Of a stretch of 64,000 nt of DNA, positions 49,130 to 61,254 are shown in pieces (the stretch's first letter is position 1; each line of letters begins with the position of its first letter). A program made the position numbers and the translations under genes. The notes under the pieces are model-generated. The model was not told the DNA's origin. It made no database searches and saw only the letters and a program-made list of their open reading frames with translations. Location: positions 22,500,842-22,564,841 of the forward strand of contig CM019822.1 in assembly GCA_009763385.1 (NCBI GenBank), given 5' to 3'. The DNA is from Coix lacryma-jobi var. lacryma-jobi. Taxonomy: Eukaryota > Streptophyta > Magnoliopsida > Poales > Poaceae.

Positions 49130-49578
49130 GTTATGTAGTCTAATTTTGTTCCATATCATCGCAATTACTATACACATGGGGTATGCTTCTAGTAGTTACT
49201 CGATTCATTTATTTTTGCATGCCACATTACCTTTGTTCTAAGTCAATACTATTATCTTTGATCATCTTATTAAAAATCCTATAAAACATATAAATTATAT
49301 ATTATATGTTTTTTTAGTAAATCTAATAGCATAAGTCTGATATCAGGAATTTTATGTAGTTTTTTTAAAATTGGTTGCCGGAAATACAAATATTTGACAT
49401 ATACATACATAAAAAATGATCAAACATATAAATTTTTATGCAGTGCTGTAGAGTTCAATGTTCAACGGAAGCCCAAGGTCAGGGCTAGAGGGACATGATG
49501 ACATATGGAGTACGGAGTACTTGGTAACGAAAACGGGGTATTTTTGGCTCAAAGTACCACCCGAAGATTAAATAAATA

Positions 49579-49976
49579 TTCCCTCCGTCCACAAAAGAAT
49601 ACAATTCTCACATTTCGAGGTTTGTCAAACATTTTAAAATTTGACCAAAATTATATAAAAAACTAACTTTTATAAGACAAATAAACACCATTAGATTAGT
49701 TGTAAAATATATTTTTATAATAAATTTATTTAAGACATAAATGTTAATTCTATTTTTGCGAGACCTAGTTACAGACGCAGACGCTTACAAACACGAGCAC
49801 ACATTCACGCTCTACCCTACTATAAACGCACGCAACACCCTACTCCTATGAGCACATCCAAAGAACCGAGTTGGACCGGCAAATCTCGAGATTGACGAAA
49901 ATATAATATAACTGATCAATTTAAAATAGTTTGATATGCACGATTCCTATAGTTACATTTTTATGGACGGATGAAG
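49579..49976. mobile_element. Stowaway MITE interrupted by a retroposed tail
   Basis: The ends ttccctccgtccac and ttatggacggatgaag are flanked by TA (49577-49578 and 49977-49978). At about 49758-49905 it contains, inverted, the 'cagacgcagacgc...gagcacacattcacgc...tctcgagattgac' series also seen at 21385-21545. That is inferred to be a LINE or SINE 3' fragment. Confidence 0.65.
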
Positions 49977-50122
49977 TAAATAAAACGGAGGATTAAGCGT
50001 GACCAGCTTGGTAACGAATTAAACGTTGGATTGGCTGAAACAAGCCGGCCGGTCTAACCGCCAATTTTTTGCTCGGATCGTGTCTGCTGCCGCCAATCAA
50101 GGTTCAGCAATGACTTTGTGGT

Positions 50123-50151
50123 GGGGGGGGGGGTGGGGTGTGGGGGGGGGG
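50123..50151 (+). repeat. Long G runs
   Basis: Runs of 11, 4 and 10 G are separated by single T or TGT. G-quadruplex formation is possible on the plus strand. Run lengths are unreliable in long-read assemblies. Confidence 0.85.
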
Positions 50152-50220
50152 TCAGCTTGCTTGTGGACCCGGGGGGCGGCTTGCTTGTGGACCCGCCAAC
50201 CGGTTTTCCCGCGACGGGGA

Positions 50221-50369
50221 GCGGCCGCAGGCCCTATCCAACGGCTAGCACTACTCCAAGATTCGTGCATCCCATTATATATGCATAGCAGTGCTCTGAG
50301 ATTCGCGCATCACATTCTCGCACAAATCTTAAAGCGAATATCAACGGTGGGGATAAGGCCTGCGGCCGC
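50221..50369. repeat. Inverted repeat with GCGGCCGCAGGCC arms
   Basis: gcggccgcaggccctatcc at 50221-50239 pairs with ggataaggcctgcggccgc at 50351-50369. Between them two near-repeats share 'agattcg(t/c)gcatc(c/a)cat'. It is probably the core of a MITE whose outer ends were not identified. Confidence 0.65.
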
Positions 50370-50539
50370 ATACGGTGCGGTGATGCGTTTTCGTGGACCC
50401 GCCGCTTTGCTCCTAGGCTAGAGAGTAGCAGTAGGGACGCCGCATGTTCTCTGCCGATTACGTGTGGGTGTTGCGCGGCCCGCACTCTTGTACAAAAGCA
50501 ACTGGTTTGTCTGGGCGTTGTTGTTTACATGCAACCGAT

Positions 50540-50768
50540 GAGTTTTTTTTTTCAACTGTAGCACTTTCGTGTTATTTGATAAACTTTATTCAATATGGAC
50601 TACGCATACTCAAAAGATTTGTCTCGACATGTACATACAAAAGTACAATTAGTTATTTATTTTACCAACATTTAATGCTCCATGCATGCGTCCAACATTG
50701 ATGTGATGGTGATGTGACAGAGAGAGAGTGAAAAAAATTGAAGTTTGAGTGTATCTAAACAAGACCTG
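50540..50768. mobile_element. Left-truncated MITE of the ggccttgtttag family
   Basis: It contains 'actgtagcactttcgtgtta', 'aaagatttgtctcgacatg', 'taatgctccatgcatgcgtc' and ends tatctaaacaagacc. The left terminus is replaced by unrelated sequence. Confidence 0.65.
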
Positions 50769-51036
50769 GTAAGGTAAGGTCTTAAGGCTCATCATCAGTG
50801 TATGAGTGAGGGAAAATCAGTACTATGACATTAGAACTATGGCGTGGAACGTAGTTTCATGCACATGCATCGTTGTATTGGAACGTCAACAGATGAACTG
50901 AAAGCGAGTGCTTTCTACAGTTACAGCCTGTAGAACGACGTTTTGCAGGAAATCTTGTATACGTACTGACTACTGAGGTAGGAGAAACTAGGCTACGGGT
51001 ACGGACTATGACAATTTTTTTATTAAGCACTGGGAC

Positions 51037-51535
51037 TATATATATGGCCAGGAAGGCCGTGGCCTGGTGGCCCGGCCCGAGCACGCACGGCCCGGTGGCC
51101 ACCGGGCCCGGGCCGACCCGGCCCGGGGTGCGGGCCGTGCCTGGGCGCTACCCTGGCCCGTGGCATGTGGCCCGATGGTGGCCCGGTTAAACTAATATTT
51201 TTTTTTGGTAAAAATGACGATATTTATGAGTTGATAATTATAGTGTGTTGTTTATTATTATACTATTGAATTGATTAACACTTAGTTGAAAATGATAAAT
51301 TATTTTAACACTTTGTGAAAATAATATAGATTTTTAGGGCTTTTTTAACTGACGGGCCATGGGCCGGCACGGCCCGAAAAACAGCCCGCGGGCCGTGCCT
51401 TGGGCCGATACTCAAGCCCGTAGCCCGTAGTGGCACGACCCGGTTGGCCCGCGGCCCGTGGCGGCCCGACCCTCACTGGGCCGGCACGGCAGACGTTGGG
51501 TCGGGCCGGCCGGCACGACCCGTTGGACAACTATA
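51037..51535. mobile_element. Non-autonomous hAT element with GGCCCG-rich arms
   Basis: A perfect 8-bp duplication actgggac flanks it (51029-51036 and 51536-51543). The ends tatatatatggcc and ggacaactata are loosely inverted. Both arms are made of gcccg/cgggc words (for example 'gggcccgggccgacccggcc'), and the centre is AT-rich. An 8-bp duplication indicates hAT. Confidence 0.82.
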
Positions 51536-52113
51536 ACTGGGACCCGTAGATGCTGCATGCTGGTACCTCAATGTAGATGCATGCTGGTACACGACGATCT
51601 GTCGAGATCAAGCAGTTGAGGGCCGCGCCAGTTGATCTTGTGTACCCATGAAAGATTGCGAATCCTCATGATTGTCCATGACACGGGTTTAGAGCAACTC
51701 CAAGAGATGGCTAAAAAGATGCATGAAGCCCTATATAGCTAATATGGATCAAAAATCGACTCAACAGACTAGCTAAACCTCTCTTCAAATTTAGCCGCTC
51801 GTTATTCGGTAAAGATCGGTAGCTACAATTGGCTAGGCATTCTCGCTCGCTACCGGAGAATCCGTGCGCTTCGCGCCTCCTCCCCGCGACATTCCCTTCC
51901 CATGCACTTTCTGCTTTTCCCGCGGTTCATCCCGCAAGCACGCGGCCGCCATCCGGCCATCAGACTATGTCCCTGGTATTTGTACCACACGAGAGGTCCC
52001 GCCCGCCCGAACGACGGACGACATCATCCGTGGAGGGTTACCTGTGGACTGCAGGAGTAGCGCGTTTGAATCTTGGCTCTGGGCGGCAGCGGTGCTTCAA
52101 TCCCCCTGGTGAC

Positions 52114-53793
52114 TGTTGGGCATTCTTAACGTCATTACCAAAAGCAGACTTAATTCTCTAATTCTGATAACGGCGCCAAAAATGCCAAACCTATCCCTCA
52201 TGCCACTTAAGCCAGTTGTCATCCCCAGCATGACATGAGAGACGCGGTTATTGAAATATGCAATTGCTCATCAAGATAAATAAATAAAGGGAATCTGCAA
52301 GCGCACAGATTAATACCGATGCAGCATTTTACCGGGAAGTATTCCAGGTATCGTATTTATATTTTACCACTGGGAAGGGATTCTAAGCATCGTAGTTGAT
52401 CGTGGAATGAGAATATAGAACTGAGTATCTATCATTGCATGTATAATATAGAGCATCATCTATCTCATCATAAGGGATAAATGTCACATAGAATATAGAT
52501 AAATATGAATAGTGACAAGGATATTAATCTGATCAGCATACTATCCACATATAAATGATAAGCACCTCAAAAGATATTCTAGCAAGTCATTAGCATGGAA
52601 TTAGGATGAACTACAAAGATATTCCCTAAGTAATTATTACTATAAAGTCTAGCATTATCATAGTAGTGCAATTATACTTGGCAATCATAGCGAGCGAAAA
52701 GACTACACCCATGCATAGTGAATATTAGCAAGGAAGATGAAGAACATAGCAATCACTCCCCTGTAATAATGTTGCTCTGCCTGCCCTATACACGAGAGGG
52801 GGACTATATAAGAATCAACGAAGCTGTCACTATCGCGAACTACCCACCGATCCGGCATATAGGGTGCAATCGCAGATAAAGACGGTATAGACACCACGTC
52901 TACACAATATTTATCATTCACCCACTGCGCACATGGATAAACGCTATAACGATCCAGGCATGTTTATAATTCAATCTAACTATGCCAAGCATATAACTAC
53001 GATAACCTAAGAACAATATAATTGCTAATATAATCAGTAGAGCAAAGTCATATTCAATATATTGAAATAGAACAAAGTAGTATTCATAATATTGAAGAAC
53101 AATGATGAACAATTGAAGAACAAGAGAGGAATTACCAAGAATTGATGAACAATTGAAGAACAAGAGAGGAATTACCAGGAATCCTCTTGACAGATCGGGG
53201 GACCAATCGAAGATTGACTCTTAGTTCTAATCCTATGTAGCTATGCTAAAACTAGAGATCTAGTTGATGTGGTGGCTCTAGGGCTTGATCAGAGACTCTT
53301 CCTCCTGATGACTGAATTAGGAACTGAATAATGAGACAGAGGTGCCTGCTCCAGGGTCCAGGGCCTTGCTTATATAGTCTTTTCGGTGAATCTGGGCCGT
53401 TGGATCAAAACGACATTGAACGGACGGTTTTCCTTATCCTTTAGGTCGGTGGAGCATAATCCTCGAGGCGCAGCCTGATGGCTGAGGGGGCAGGGCGGGC
53501 GCCCAAGGGACTAGGGCGGGCGCCCTGGTCCCGGGGCCCGTTCGGCCTCCCGCTCGTTCCAGTGGGCTTCTGGACTCTTCCACATTAAGGAAAATTGGGG
53601 TTACGTAATTATCCGTCATAACCCAACATGTGGGCCTTTCCTTACTTTCCTGATAACCCCCTGCAGAAATAGGATAAACAGCAAAACTCGTGGAATTCTG
53701 TCAGATAAAACCCTAAGTCTGGGTGTTGGTTTCATTTAGATCCTTTTCTCTATTTATTTGATAGATATAATTGATACTTAGGGACCGTCAACA
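52114..53793 (-). repeat. 3' LTR of the gypsy element
   Basis: It matches 58783-60469 almost base for base apart from scattered one- and few-base indels and rare substitutions. 'gacggtcc' and 'aacgtcattacc' mark its two ends. Confidence 0.92.
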
Positions 53794-53808
53794 AACTCCC
53801 CCAAGCTT
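53794..53808 (-). promoter_or_regulatory. Polypurine tract
   Basis: On the minus strand the sequence next to the 3' LTR reads aagcttgggggagtt, a standard plus-strand primer tract for LTR retrotransposons. Confidence 0.85.
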
Positions 53809-56149
53809 ACTCTGCTCGTCCCTGAGCAGGATAGTCTCAGTGATGGATCAGAAGTTAGTTGTGTGAATGCTTTGAATTTTGACGGTACACATGCTTTCAA
53901 ATAGAGTCTTATCTGAGTTAGAGTAAACTGTCAAGACTCTAAAACTTACTCATTATACCTTTCACTTGGGGCTTGCAACTGTCACCTTTGTCTTGATGCG
54001 GTTAAAAGATAGAACAGTCTAGTCAAGCGCCATGTCTCTTATTCTTGATCAGCTATAGCTCTGGATTTTTTGCAGATTTTCAAATAAAACTCAGAGATTC
54101 CTTGTATGACTCTCTAAGGTCTCTCATTTGTGGTATTTCTGGATCCTCACCAAGGCAGTAATGGTGTTTGCCTTCTCTCAAAGCAAAGTATGTAGTATTT
54201 GTGGTATAAGGCAGAGTGATATTGCCTTCTCTCTCAACCTATCCTAATAAGTTTTTGATATCTGGAGCTCATAGGTGGGAGATAAGGTATACATACTTAC
54301 AAGACATTTATTGCATAGTCAAACCATGGATCCAGAGAAACAAGTCAATAAGTCAAATCAAGATGTGCATGTGTGGTGAATGAATGGTGTATGGTGATAA
54401 TGGTGATAATGGTGAATGGTGGAGAGTGTCTAATTCTACTTTTGCTCTTTTTGAGGGGATACATACCTTTTGCTTTTGGTGCTCTTTGAGGAGGATGAGA
54501 TGCTCTATATTTTTATTTATTTTTCCTCTCAGGTGGGTATCTTGTACCCCTAATTCTACTGTCGGACACTTGTCCATTTTTACCTCTCTTCTCACACTTT
54601 TTCACTTTTTTTTTCATCGAGGTTCCGAGCACTTGCTCCTTTTTATTTCCTCGTAATATTTTTTCTTTTCGAGGTTCCGGGCACTTGCCCCTTTTTATTT
54701 CCTCGGATAGAGCACTCATCTCCTTAGAACAATTTAGCAAGTGGTAGTAACCAAAATAACTTGAGCATTTATTTCACAGGGAATAACAGGAATAGGAAAA
54801 ATGTTTTGACTATTCTCTCCCGGGTTAGGAGTAGAATAATTTTATGTGGATCTGGAGATGGAATGGATGGATGTATGTGGATGCGTACTTCCGGAGTAGA
54901 AGCAGCATATATGAGTGAACGTGCAAGTGAATCTTGATTTAACCACATGACAAGCTCCTAAGGGTCTACACAGCTTGACTACACTCAATGCTCATAAGTA
55001 GAAAAAGTAAATGTATAGCTTAAAGTCTAGCAAGCATGTATGTATGGCCGTGGTAGGAATTTAAACTCTCATCATAAAGGAACTCATCATGTAGCATTTT
55101 AAAGATTTTCAAAGATAAAATTCTCCAGAATTCTAGCATCTCTAGGAATAGATAAACAGCAGCTCGACCTTTCCATATCATATCCGTTAACAACTTAGAC
55201 TTTAGATCAAGTTCTCTTCCCACAAGTTCAGGTTTAGAGTAAGCTTTTAAATAATAACAGTTATGTCTAAACTAGAGAGAGAACTTCTAATTGAAATTAG
55301 GCAGAGCAACTATTCATCATATCCATGCTAGAGTTTTATTATCTAGATTCATTTTAGCATAGCCACTTTATTTATTTATTAAACACACTAAGCAAAAGAT
55401 ATAGATATATATATATATAAGCACAAAATCTTTATTTGGTTTTCATCGTTTTATTTTAATATAGTATAAGTATAAATATAAAGATAGATATAGAAATACT
55501 TAGCGAGATAACGGGGGTGCTCTCCCCCAAGCTGGATCTTGACGTAGTTTCTCTTGATGTAGCTAGCAGATAGCGGAGGTGTATTTGAAAGTCGGCAGCA
55601 CCCTGACAGCGATTAGAATGTCCTCCGTCTGCCAGTCCTCTTGGATTCTGTGAAGCTCAAATAGACAACAAAGCTTGTGGAACTGATTAAGTGTTAGCAT
55701 AAATATCTAGCCTTTATCATGTTGAGCCTCCTTGATTATTTTTATGTTTTCATTTTATAAAGCAGAAGAAAATATTTATTTATTTTTTATGCCACCACAG
55801 TGAATGTACTTATGGGTTTTATGCCACTCGTATACTCACATGGGGCTTCTAGAGTTTTTTTAACATTTTTATTTTCTTCTAAGATAACATGAATATGAAC
55901 ACTATTAAGTAAATATCTGAGAAGGGAAATGGATAACTACCAAGTTACCTCTTGGCAAGGCGTTCGGCATTTTTAAGTCCTCCGAACGGGACTCTATGTG
56001 TACTCAGTTGTCTTGGGAGTCAGTGGATGGCGTAGTCGGTGGTTCCGGCAGCGCCTCCTCCTCGTGTTCAACTGTCTTTTCTTTCCACACTTGTCTTGGT
56101 GCTTCGGTCTCTTCAAGACAGTGCTGATTGAGTGGTATGTCCTCAGATC
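53809..56149 (-). other. Non-coding internal region of the gypsy element
   Basis: About 2.3 kb between the last protease-like sequence and the polypurine tract. It is AT-rich and open frames are short. A 'ttttcgaggttccgggcacttgc' block occurs twice (54618 and 54667). A second gggggag tract lies near 55523 ('ctctcccccaagct'). There is no polymerase motif. Confidence 0.6.
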
Positions 56150-56803
56150 TTACCACTTCTCCTTCGTAGTCTGCCCATCCATCCTTGATGACCGGTTGCT
56201 TCTGGTTGCGGTTCCGCCTCCTTCTCCTTGTCCTGACCTGCTTAGATTCTTCTCAGAGGGGAAGTGCATGTGGACTTCTCCAGTTCCAATGTAGATGATT
56301 GCTTTGACAGTACTGAGGAACGGTCTTCCAAGGATGATAGGTGGATCATACTCGTCTTCTCCCATGTCAACAACCTGAAAGTCTGTATGGACAAAATGAT
56401 CGTCTATCTTGACAGGGACGTCAGTTACTGTACCTTCAACCTGTCGGAATGTCTGATCTGCCATCTGGAGACGAATGTATGTCGGCTTCAAGGGCATGGT
56501 TCCGAACAGCAGCAGTTCATAGGTGACCTTGGCCATTATGTTGACGCCCGACCCAGTGTCGCATAGTGTCTTGTAGAAGTTGTACCCATTAATGGAGCAA
56601 TAAATGCTTGGCATACCTGGGTCGTCCTTCTTGTCCAAGAATGGTGACTTGAGTTGGCGATCTTGACCTTTGTGCACGACAGTGACCATCTTGACTGATT
56701 CGGTCCACACTTGCTTTTTGCTCTTGTTCCTCTTGTTGGTCCTCCTTGGTTCATATTGGGGTTGCTCTAGGATTTGTACGGTCTTGTTCTTGAAGGAAAA
56801 CAT
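56150..56803 (-). pseudogene. Second retropepsin-like module of the gypsy element
   Basis: It encodes DDPGMPSIYCSINGYNF, the catalytic-type LCDTGSGVNIM, MADQTFRQVEGTVTDVPV and PPIILGRPFLSTVKAIIYI. These are the D-T/S-G loop and the ILGRPFL flap-side motif of aspartic proteases. The frame is linked to the upstream module by a small indel at about 56840. It ends in a basic region. It is probably one gag-pro polyprotein with the next two entries. Confidence 0.75.
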
Positions 56804-56843
56804 TTCCTTCCTCCCCTTTATGTGGAAACTGATCTTGGCAGCA

Positions 56844-57713
56844 CTAGCATAGATGACAGCCCGTGGTGTTCAGGAATGGCCTCCCTAGGATGACGGGAGC
56901 CCTCTCGTCAGAACCGGTCTCTATTACTACGAAGTCTGCTGGAGCGTACGAGGAACCAACTCGGACACAGATGTTCTTCAAGATTCCTCTTGGGTAACTT
57001 AGTGTCCTATCTGCAAGCTGCAAACACATGGTTGTTTCTAATAATGGTTGTGAAAAGAGTTTTTCGTAGAGTACCCTGGGCATGATGTTGACGCTTGAGC
57101 CAAAGTCACAGAGTGCTTCTGGGAAGTCTCGCATGCCGATGGAGATCGGGATGACGGGGCGTCCTGGGTCGCCTCTCTTGACTGGCAGAAGTTCAGTACT
57201 TACCTCAATGATGGGGTTACTCCAGTAATCTCCTGCATCAAATATGTCTACAAGATTTGCAGATTCTAATGCATCCGGTTGTGATGGTATACCGGGGTTA
57301 GTAGCAGGAACAGCAGCAGCTATTTGATTCAATTGAGATTCAATCATTTTATTAAAGCTAATTTGATTCTTGATGGCAGTAGAAAAATTATCCATTCTAT
57401 TATTTATATTTTCTAGAATTTTATCATTAGATGCCAATTTCTTAGACATGTTATCCATTAGCTTTCCTTGATTAGACACTAACTCTCTTAAAGGTGGATA
57501 ATTATTATTACTGAAAGAATTGTTACCTTGGTAATTACCTGAGTAGTTAGGCCTTTGTTGATTCCAACCTTGATTCTGCTGAGGACGGTTGTAGTAGTTA
57601 TTGTTGTTGTTGTTGATGTAGTTCACGTCCTCTAGCAACTCGGGACAGTGATTGCCCGAATGTCCAACACCTCCACACTCCTCACAAGTCATGTGGGAGT
57701 CGTAGACGTGCAT
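56844..57713 (-). pseudogene. Zinc knuckle and first retropepsin-like module
   Basis: Near its start a CCHC knuckle reads CEECGGVGHSGNHC, followed by an Asn/Gln-rich stretch, a coiled-coil-like segment, and then KRGDPGRPVIPISIG, LCDFGSSVNIMPRVLYEKL and APVILGRPFLNTTG. The expected D-T/S-G triad is DFG here, so this copy may lack protease activity. Confidence 0.8.
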
Positions 57714-57783
57714 TACTTCCTTCTTCTCTCCAGCTCGGTCATCGAGCTCTTCATGAGTAGGTCTAGCTTGGCAGACAGCATGT

Positions 57784-58623
57784 CTACCCCCTTGAGCTGA
57801 TGCATACCTCCACCTCTCTTGCGGGTCTGAGTTCTCTCTTCATTCCAACCTGGTTGGACGCCATCTTCTCCACAAGAGCTGTGGCTTGTGGTATGGTGAG
57901 TGATAGGAATGCTCCTCCAGCTGCAGCATCCATGGTCTCACGGGCACTATTGACGAGCCCATGATAGAATGTCTGCATCAGCAACCAGCTCTCCATTCCA
58001 TGATGGGGACATTCTAGGATGTAGTCTTGAAAGCGCTCCCATGCTTCTGGAACGGATTCATCGTGCTGTTGCTGAAAGCTTGTAATCTTCCACGGAGAGC
58101 ATTTGTCTTGCCCATGGAAAGAACTTGGCTAGAAAGTTCGTGGAGCAGAGTGCCCACGTAGTATTCTTCTCCTTTGTAGCGTAGAACCACTGCTTCGCTC
58201 TCCCCAACAGTGAGAATGGGAAAAGGCGAAGTAGTATGGCGTCTCTAGGAACATCAGCCATGGTGAAAGTGCTGCAGATCTCCAGGAAGTGTTGAAGATG
58301 AGCACTAGCATCCTCGTGCGGCTTCCCACAGAACTGGTTAGCTTGCACCATGTTGATGAGCCCAGGCTTGAGCTCGAAGTTGCGGTCGATCTCCACAGCA
58401 GGTCCAGTGCGGATGTTGTCCGTAGTGGGAGCTGAGAACTCGCGGATCGACTTGTTCGCCATAGCTTCGAATTCAGCTGACAAGTTCCGGACGAAACTTC
58501 GGCGGTCTTCTGATTTGGATGAAGTTTGCGCTGAAGTGTTGACGATTTGAGCTTGGCTCTTGTTCTTCTGAATAAGGCTTCGGGGTCGTCAACAAAGTTG
58601 TCTGGAAGATGTCTTCTATTCAT
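57784..58623 (-). pseudogene. gag of the gypsy element
   Basis: The protein starts MNRRHLPDNFVDDPEALFR. The retrotransposon gag domain follows in another frame: ANQFCGKPHEDASAHLQHFL, then DAILLRLFPFSLLGRAKQWF and TNFLAKFFP. A downstream segment (ESWLLMQTFYHGLVNSARE, TMDAAAGGAFLSL) lies in a third frame. It would form the particle core. Frame changes near 58530 and 58080 break it. Confidence 0.8.
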
Positions 58624-58756
58624 ACATCACCCTGAAATAAAATAAAAAATGGAAATGCAGGGGTAAAACTGTCCGAGAGAATTGATAAGCTCGATATATT
58701 AGTGATGCGAATGATGTCTCAAAGTTTCTTTATTCATTCCAACTTAGAAATCAACC

Positions 58757-58775
58757 TTCCCCTGCAACGGCGCCA
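58757..58775 (-). promoter_or_regulatory. Primer binding site
   Basis: On minus, just inside the 5' LTR, it reads tggcgccgttgcaggggaa. This is close to the GGCGCCGTTGCCGGGG primer site of many plant gypsy elements. Confidence 0.8.
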
Positions 58776-58782
58776 AAAATGC

Positions 58783-60469
58783 TGGTTGGGCATTTCTTAA
58801 CGTCATTACCAAAAGTAGACTTAATTCTCTAATTCTGATAACGGCGCCAAAAATGCCAAACCTATCCCTCATGCCACTTAAGCCAAGTTGTCATCCCCAG
58901 CATGACATGAGAGACGCGGTATTGAAATATGCAATTGCTCATCAAGATAAATAAATAAAGGGAATCTGCAAGCGCACAGATTAATACCGATGCAGCATTT
59001 TAACCGGGAAGTATTCCAGGTATCGTTATTTATTTTTTTACCACTGGGAAGGGATTCTAAGCATCGTAGTTGATCGTGGAATGAGAATATAGAACTGAGT
59101 ATCTATCATTGCATGTATAATATAGAGCATCTATCTATCTCATCATACAGGGATAAATGTCACATAGAATATAGATAAATATGAATAGTGACAAGGATAA
59201 TTAATCTGATCAGCATAACTAGCCACATATAATAATGATAAGCACCTCAACAGATATTCTAGCAAGTCATTAGCATGGAATTAGGATGAACTACAAAGAT
59301 ATTCCCTAAGTAATTATTAACTATAAAGTCTAGCATTATCATAGTTAGTGCAATTATACTTGGCAATCATAGCGAGAAAGACTACACCCCATGCATAGTG
59401 AATATTAGCAAGGAAGATGAAGAACAGCAATCACTCCCCTGTAATAATGTTGCTCTGCCTGCCCTATACACGAGAGGGGGACTATATAAGAATCAACGAA
59501 GCTGTCACTATCGCGAACTACCCACCGATCCGGCATATAGGGTGCAATCGCAGATAAAGACGGTATAGACACCACGTCTACACAATATTTATCATTCACC
59601 CACTGCGCACATGGATAAACGCTATACGATCCTAGGCATGTATATAATTCCAATCTAACTATGCCAAGCATATAACTACGATAAACTAAGAACAATATAA
59701 TTGCTAATATAATCAAGTAGAGCAAAGTCATATTCAATATATTGAAATAGAACAAAGTAGTATTCATAATATTGAAACAATGATGAACAATGAAGAACAA
59801 GAGAGGAATTACCAAGAATGAACAATTGAGAACAAGAGAATTACCAGAATCCTCTTGACAGATCCGGAACCAATCGAAGATTGACTCCTTCTAGTTCTAA
59901 TCCTATGTAGCTATGCTAAAACTAGAGATCTAGTTGATGTGGTGGCTCTAGGGCTTGATCAGAGACTCTCTCCTCCTGATGACTGAATTAGGAACTGAAT
60001 AATGAGACAGAGGTGCCTGCTCCAGGGTCCAGGGCCTTGCTTATATAGTCTTTTCGGGTGAATCTGGGCCGTTGGATCAAACCGACATTGAACGGACGGT
60101 TTTCCTTAATCCTTTAGGTCGGTGGAGCATAATCCTCGAGGCGCAGCTGATTGGCTGAGGGGGCAGGGCGGGCGCCCAAGGGACTAGGTCGGGCCGCCCT
60201 GGTCCGGGCCCGTTCGGATGCCTCCCGCTCGTCCCGTGGCTTCTGGACTCTTCCACATTAAGGAAAATTGGGGGGTACGTTAATTATCCGTCATTAACCC
60301 GACATGTGGGCCTTTCCTTCATATTTCCTGATAACCCCCTGCAGAAATAGATAAACAGCAAAACTCGTGGAATTCTGTCAGATAAAACCCTAAGTCTGGG
60401 TGTTGGTTTCATTAGATCCTTTTCTCTATTTATTTGATAGATATAATTGATACTTAAGGACCGTCAACA
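58783..60469 (-). repeat. 5' LTR of the gypsy element
   Basis: Partner of 52114-53793. Frames open inside it (for example 59405-59815) are shared by both LTRs and are not genes. Confidence 0.92.
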
Positions 60470-60922
60470 GTGACGCCATTCATGCGCTCAACAAGAAAGC
60501 TTGCAATCCTACTGTTTTTATGCTTGATGCTCCCCTAAGCTAAAAATCATGGTGCCACCATCGGACATACTCAGATCGATGAGGCAGAGGAGGCACTTCG
60601 AGGCATGGCGCAGAACTCGGAGAGCAGCACAGATAGCTCCAAATGCCCGAAACAGCTGAAGAGTAATTCAACTAAGACCACCGTGCGGCCACGTGAACGC
60701 ATGAAGAAGGCTTCTGCCGATGGAGAAGGCCTGCTCGTAAGCTTGCAATGCTCCTTCGAAAAAGAGATTAACTGATGACATGGCAGTTTTGAATATGGAA
60801 AGTGAGAAATTTACAAAGTCTGTTGGAGTACACATACTTTTTCTTGGATATTTTATTTTAGAAGATGGCTAAATTATAGATTTTAATGTCTATTTTTAGC
60901 TAATCTCTTGGAGTTGCTCTTA

Positions 60923-61206
60923 GGGGAGGGGTTTTTTTTTCCTTTTTCTTTTTTTTCGTTTGAAAAAGGTAAATTTTGATCACATGCTCTCTGGTGTGAT
61001 TCACACACCTCCTCCAGTCCTCTCACAAAATTTGACGCCTCGACCTTTGCATGCTATTTATAAAAGTTGAGGTCATAAATTGCAATTGGATTTGCTTTGA
61101 GATCATATACTGCAAAGATACGTTTTAGAAATGCCTTCTTAGGGCACCTCCAACAATTATTTTCTAAGCTGACTCTAAGTATTTTTCTTATATTTTAATA
61201 GAGGAG
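60923..61206. other. Short spacer with a MITE-like end
   Basis: AT-rich sequence. 'gggcacctccaacaa' at 61142 looks like the left end of another Harbinger-type MITE, cut by the LTR that starts at 61207. Confidence 0.45.
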
Positions 61207-61254
61207 TGTCGGTGGTACGAAAAAAGGGTACCCCCAATCAACGCAAACACCCGA

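Larger units (their letters stand above)
52114..60469 (-). mobile_element. Ty3/gypsy retrotransposon without visible polymerase
   Basis: Two LTRs (52114-53793 and 58783-60469) with TGTTG...CAACA ends are flanked by the 5-bp duplication gtgac (52109-52113 and 60470-60474). On the minus strand the order is 5' LTR, primer site, gag, zinc knuckle, two retropepsin-like modules, about 2.3 kb without coding, polypurine tract, 3' LTR. No reverse transcriptase, RNase H or integrase was found, so the element needs help in trans. The gag type and the GGCGCC primer site suggest the Tat/Athila-like side of Ty3/gypsy (inference). Near-identical LTRs imply a recent insertion. Confidence 0.92.
51692..60919. 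mobile_element. Harbinger-like element split by the gypsy insertion
   Basis: The ends gagcaactccaagagatggc and ctaatctcttggagttgctc are inverted and flanked by tta (51689-51691 and 60920-60922). Removing the nested retrotransposon leaves about 0.87 kb. The interior is GC-rich near the insertion and unlike the AT-rich ends, which could reflect captured host sequence. No transposase is present. Confidence 0.6.

Noticed and set aside
59405..59815. Hydrophobic 136-residue frame
   Set aside because: It is LTR sequence, present in broken form in the other LTR, not a membrane protein gene.
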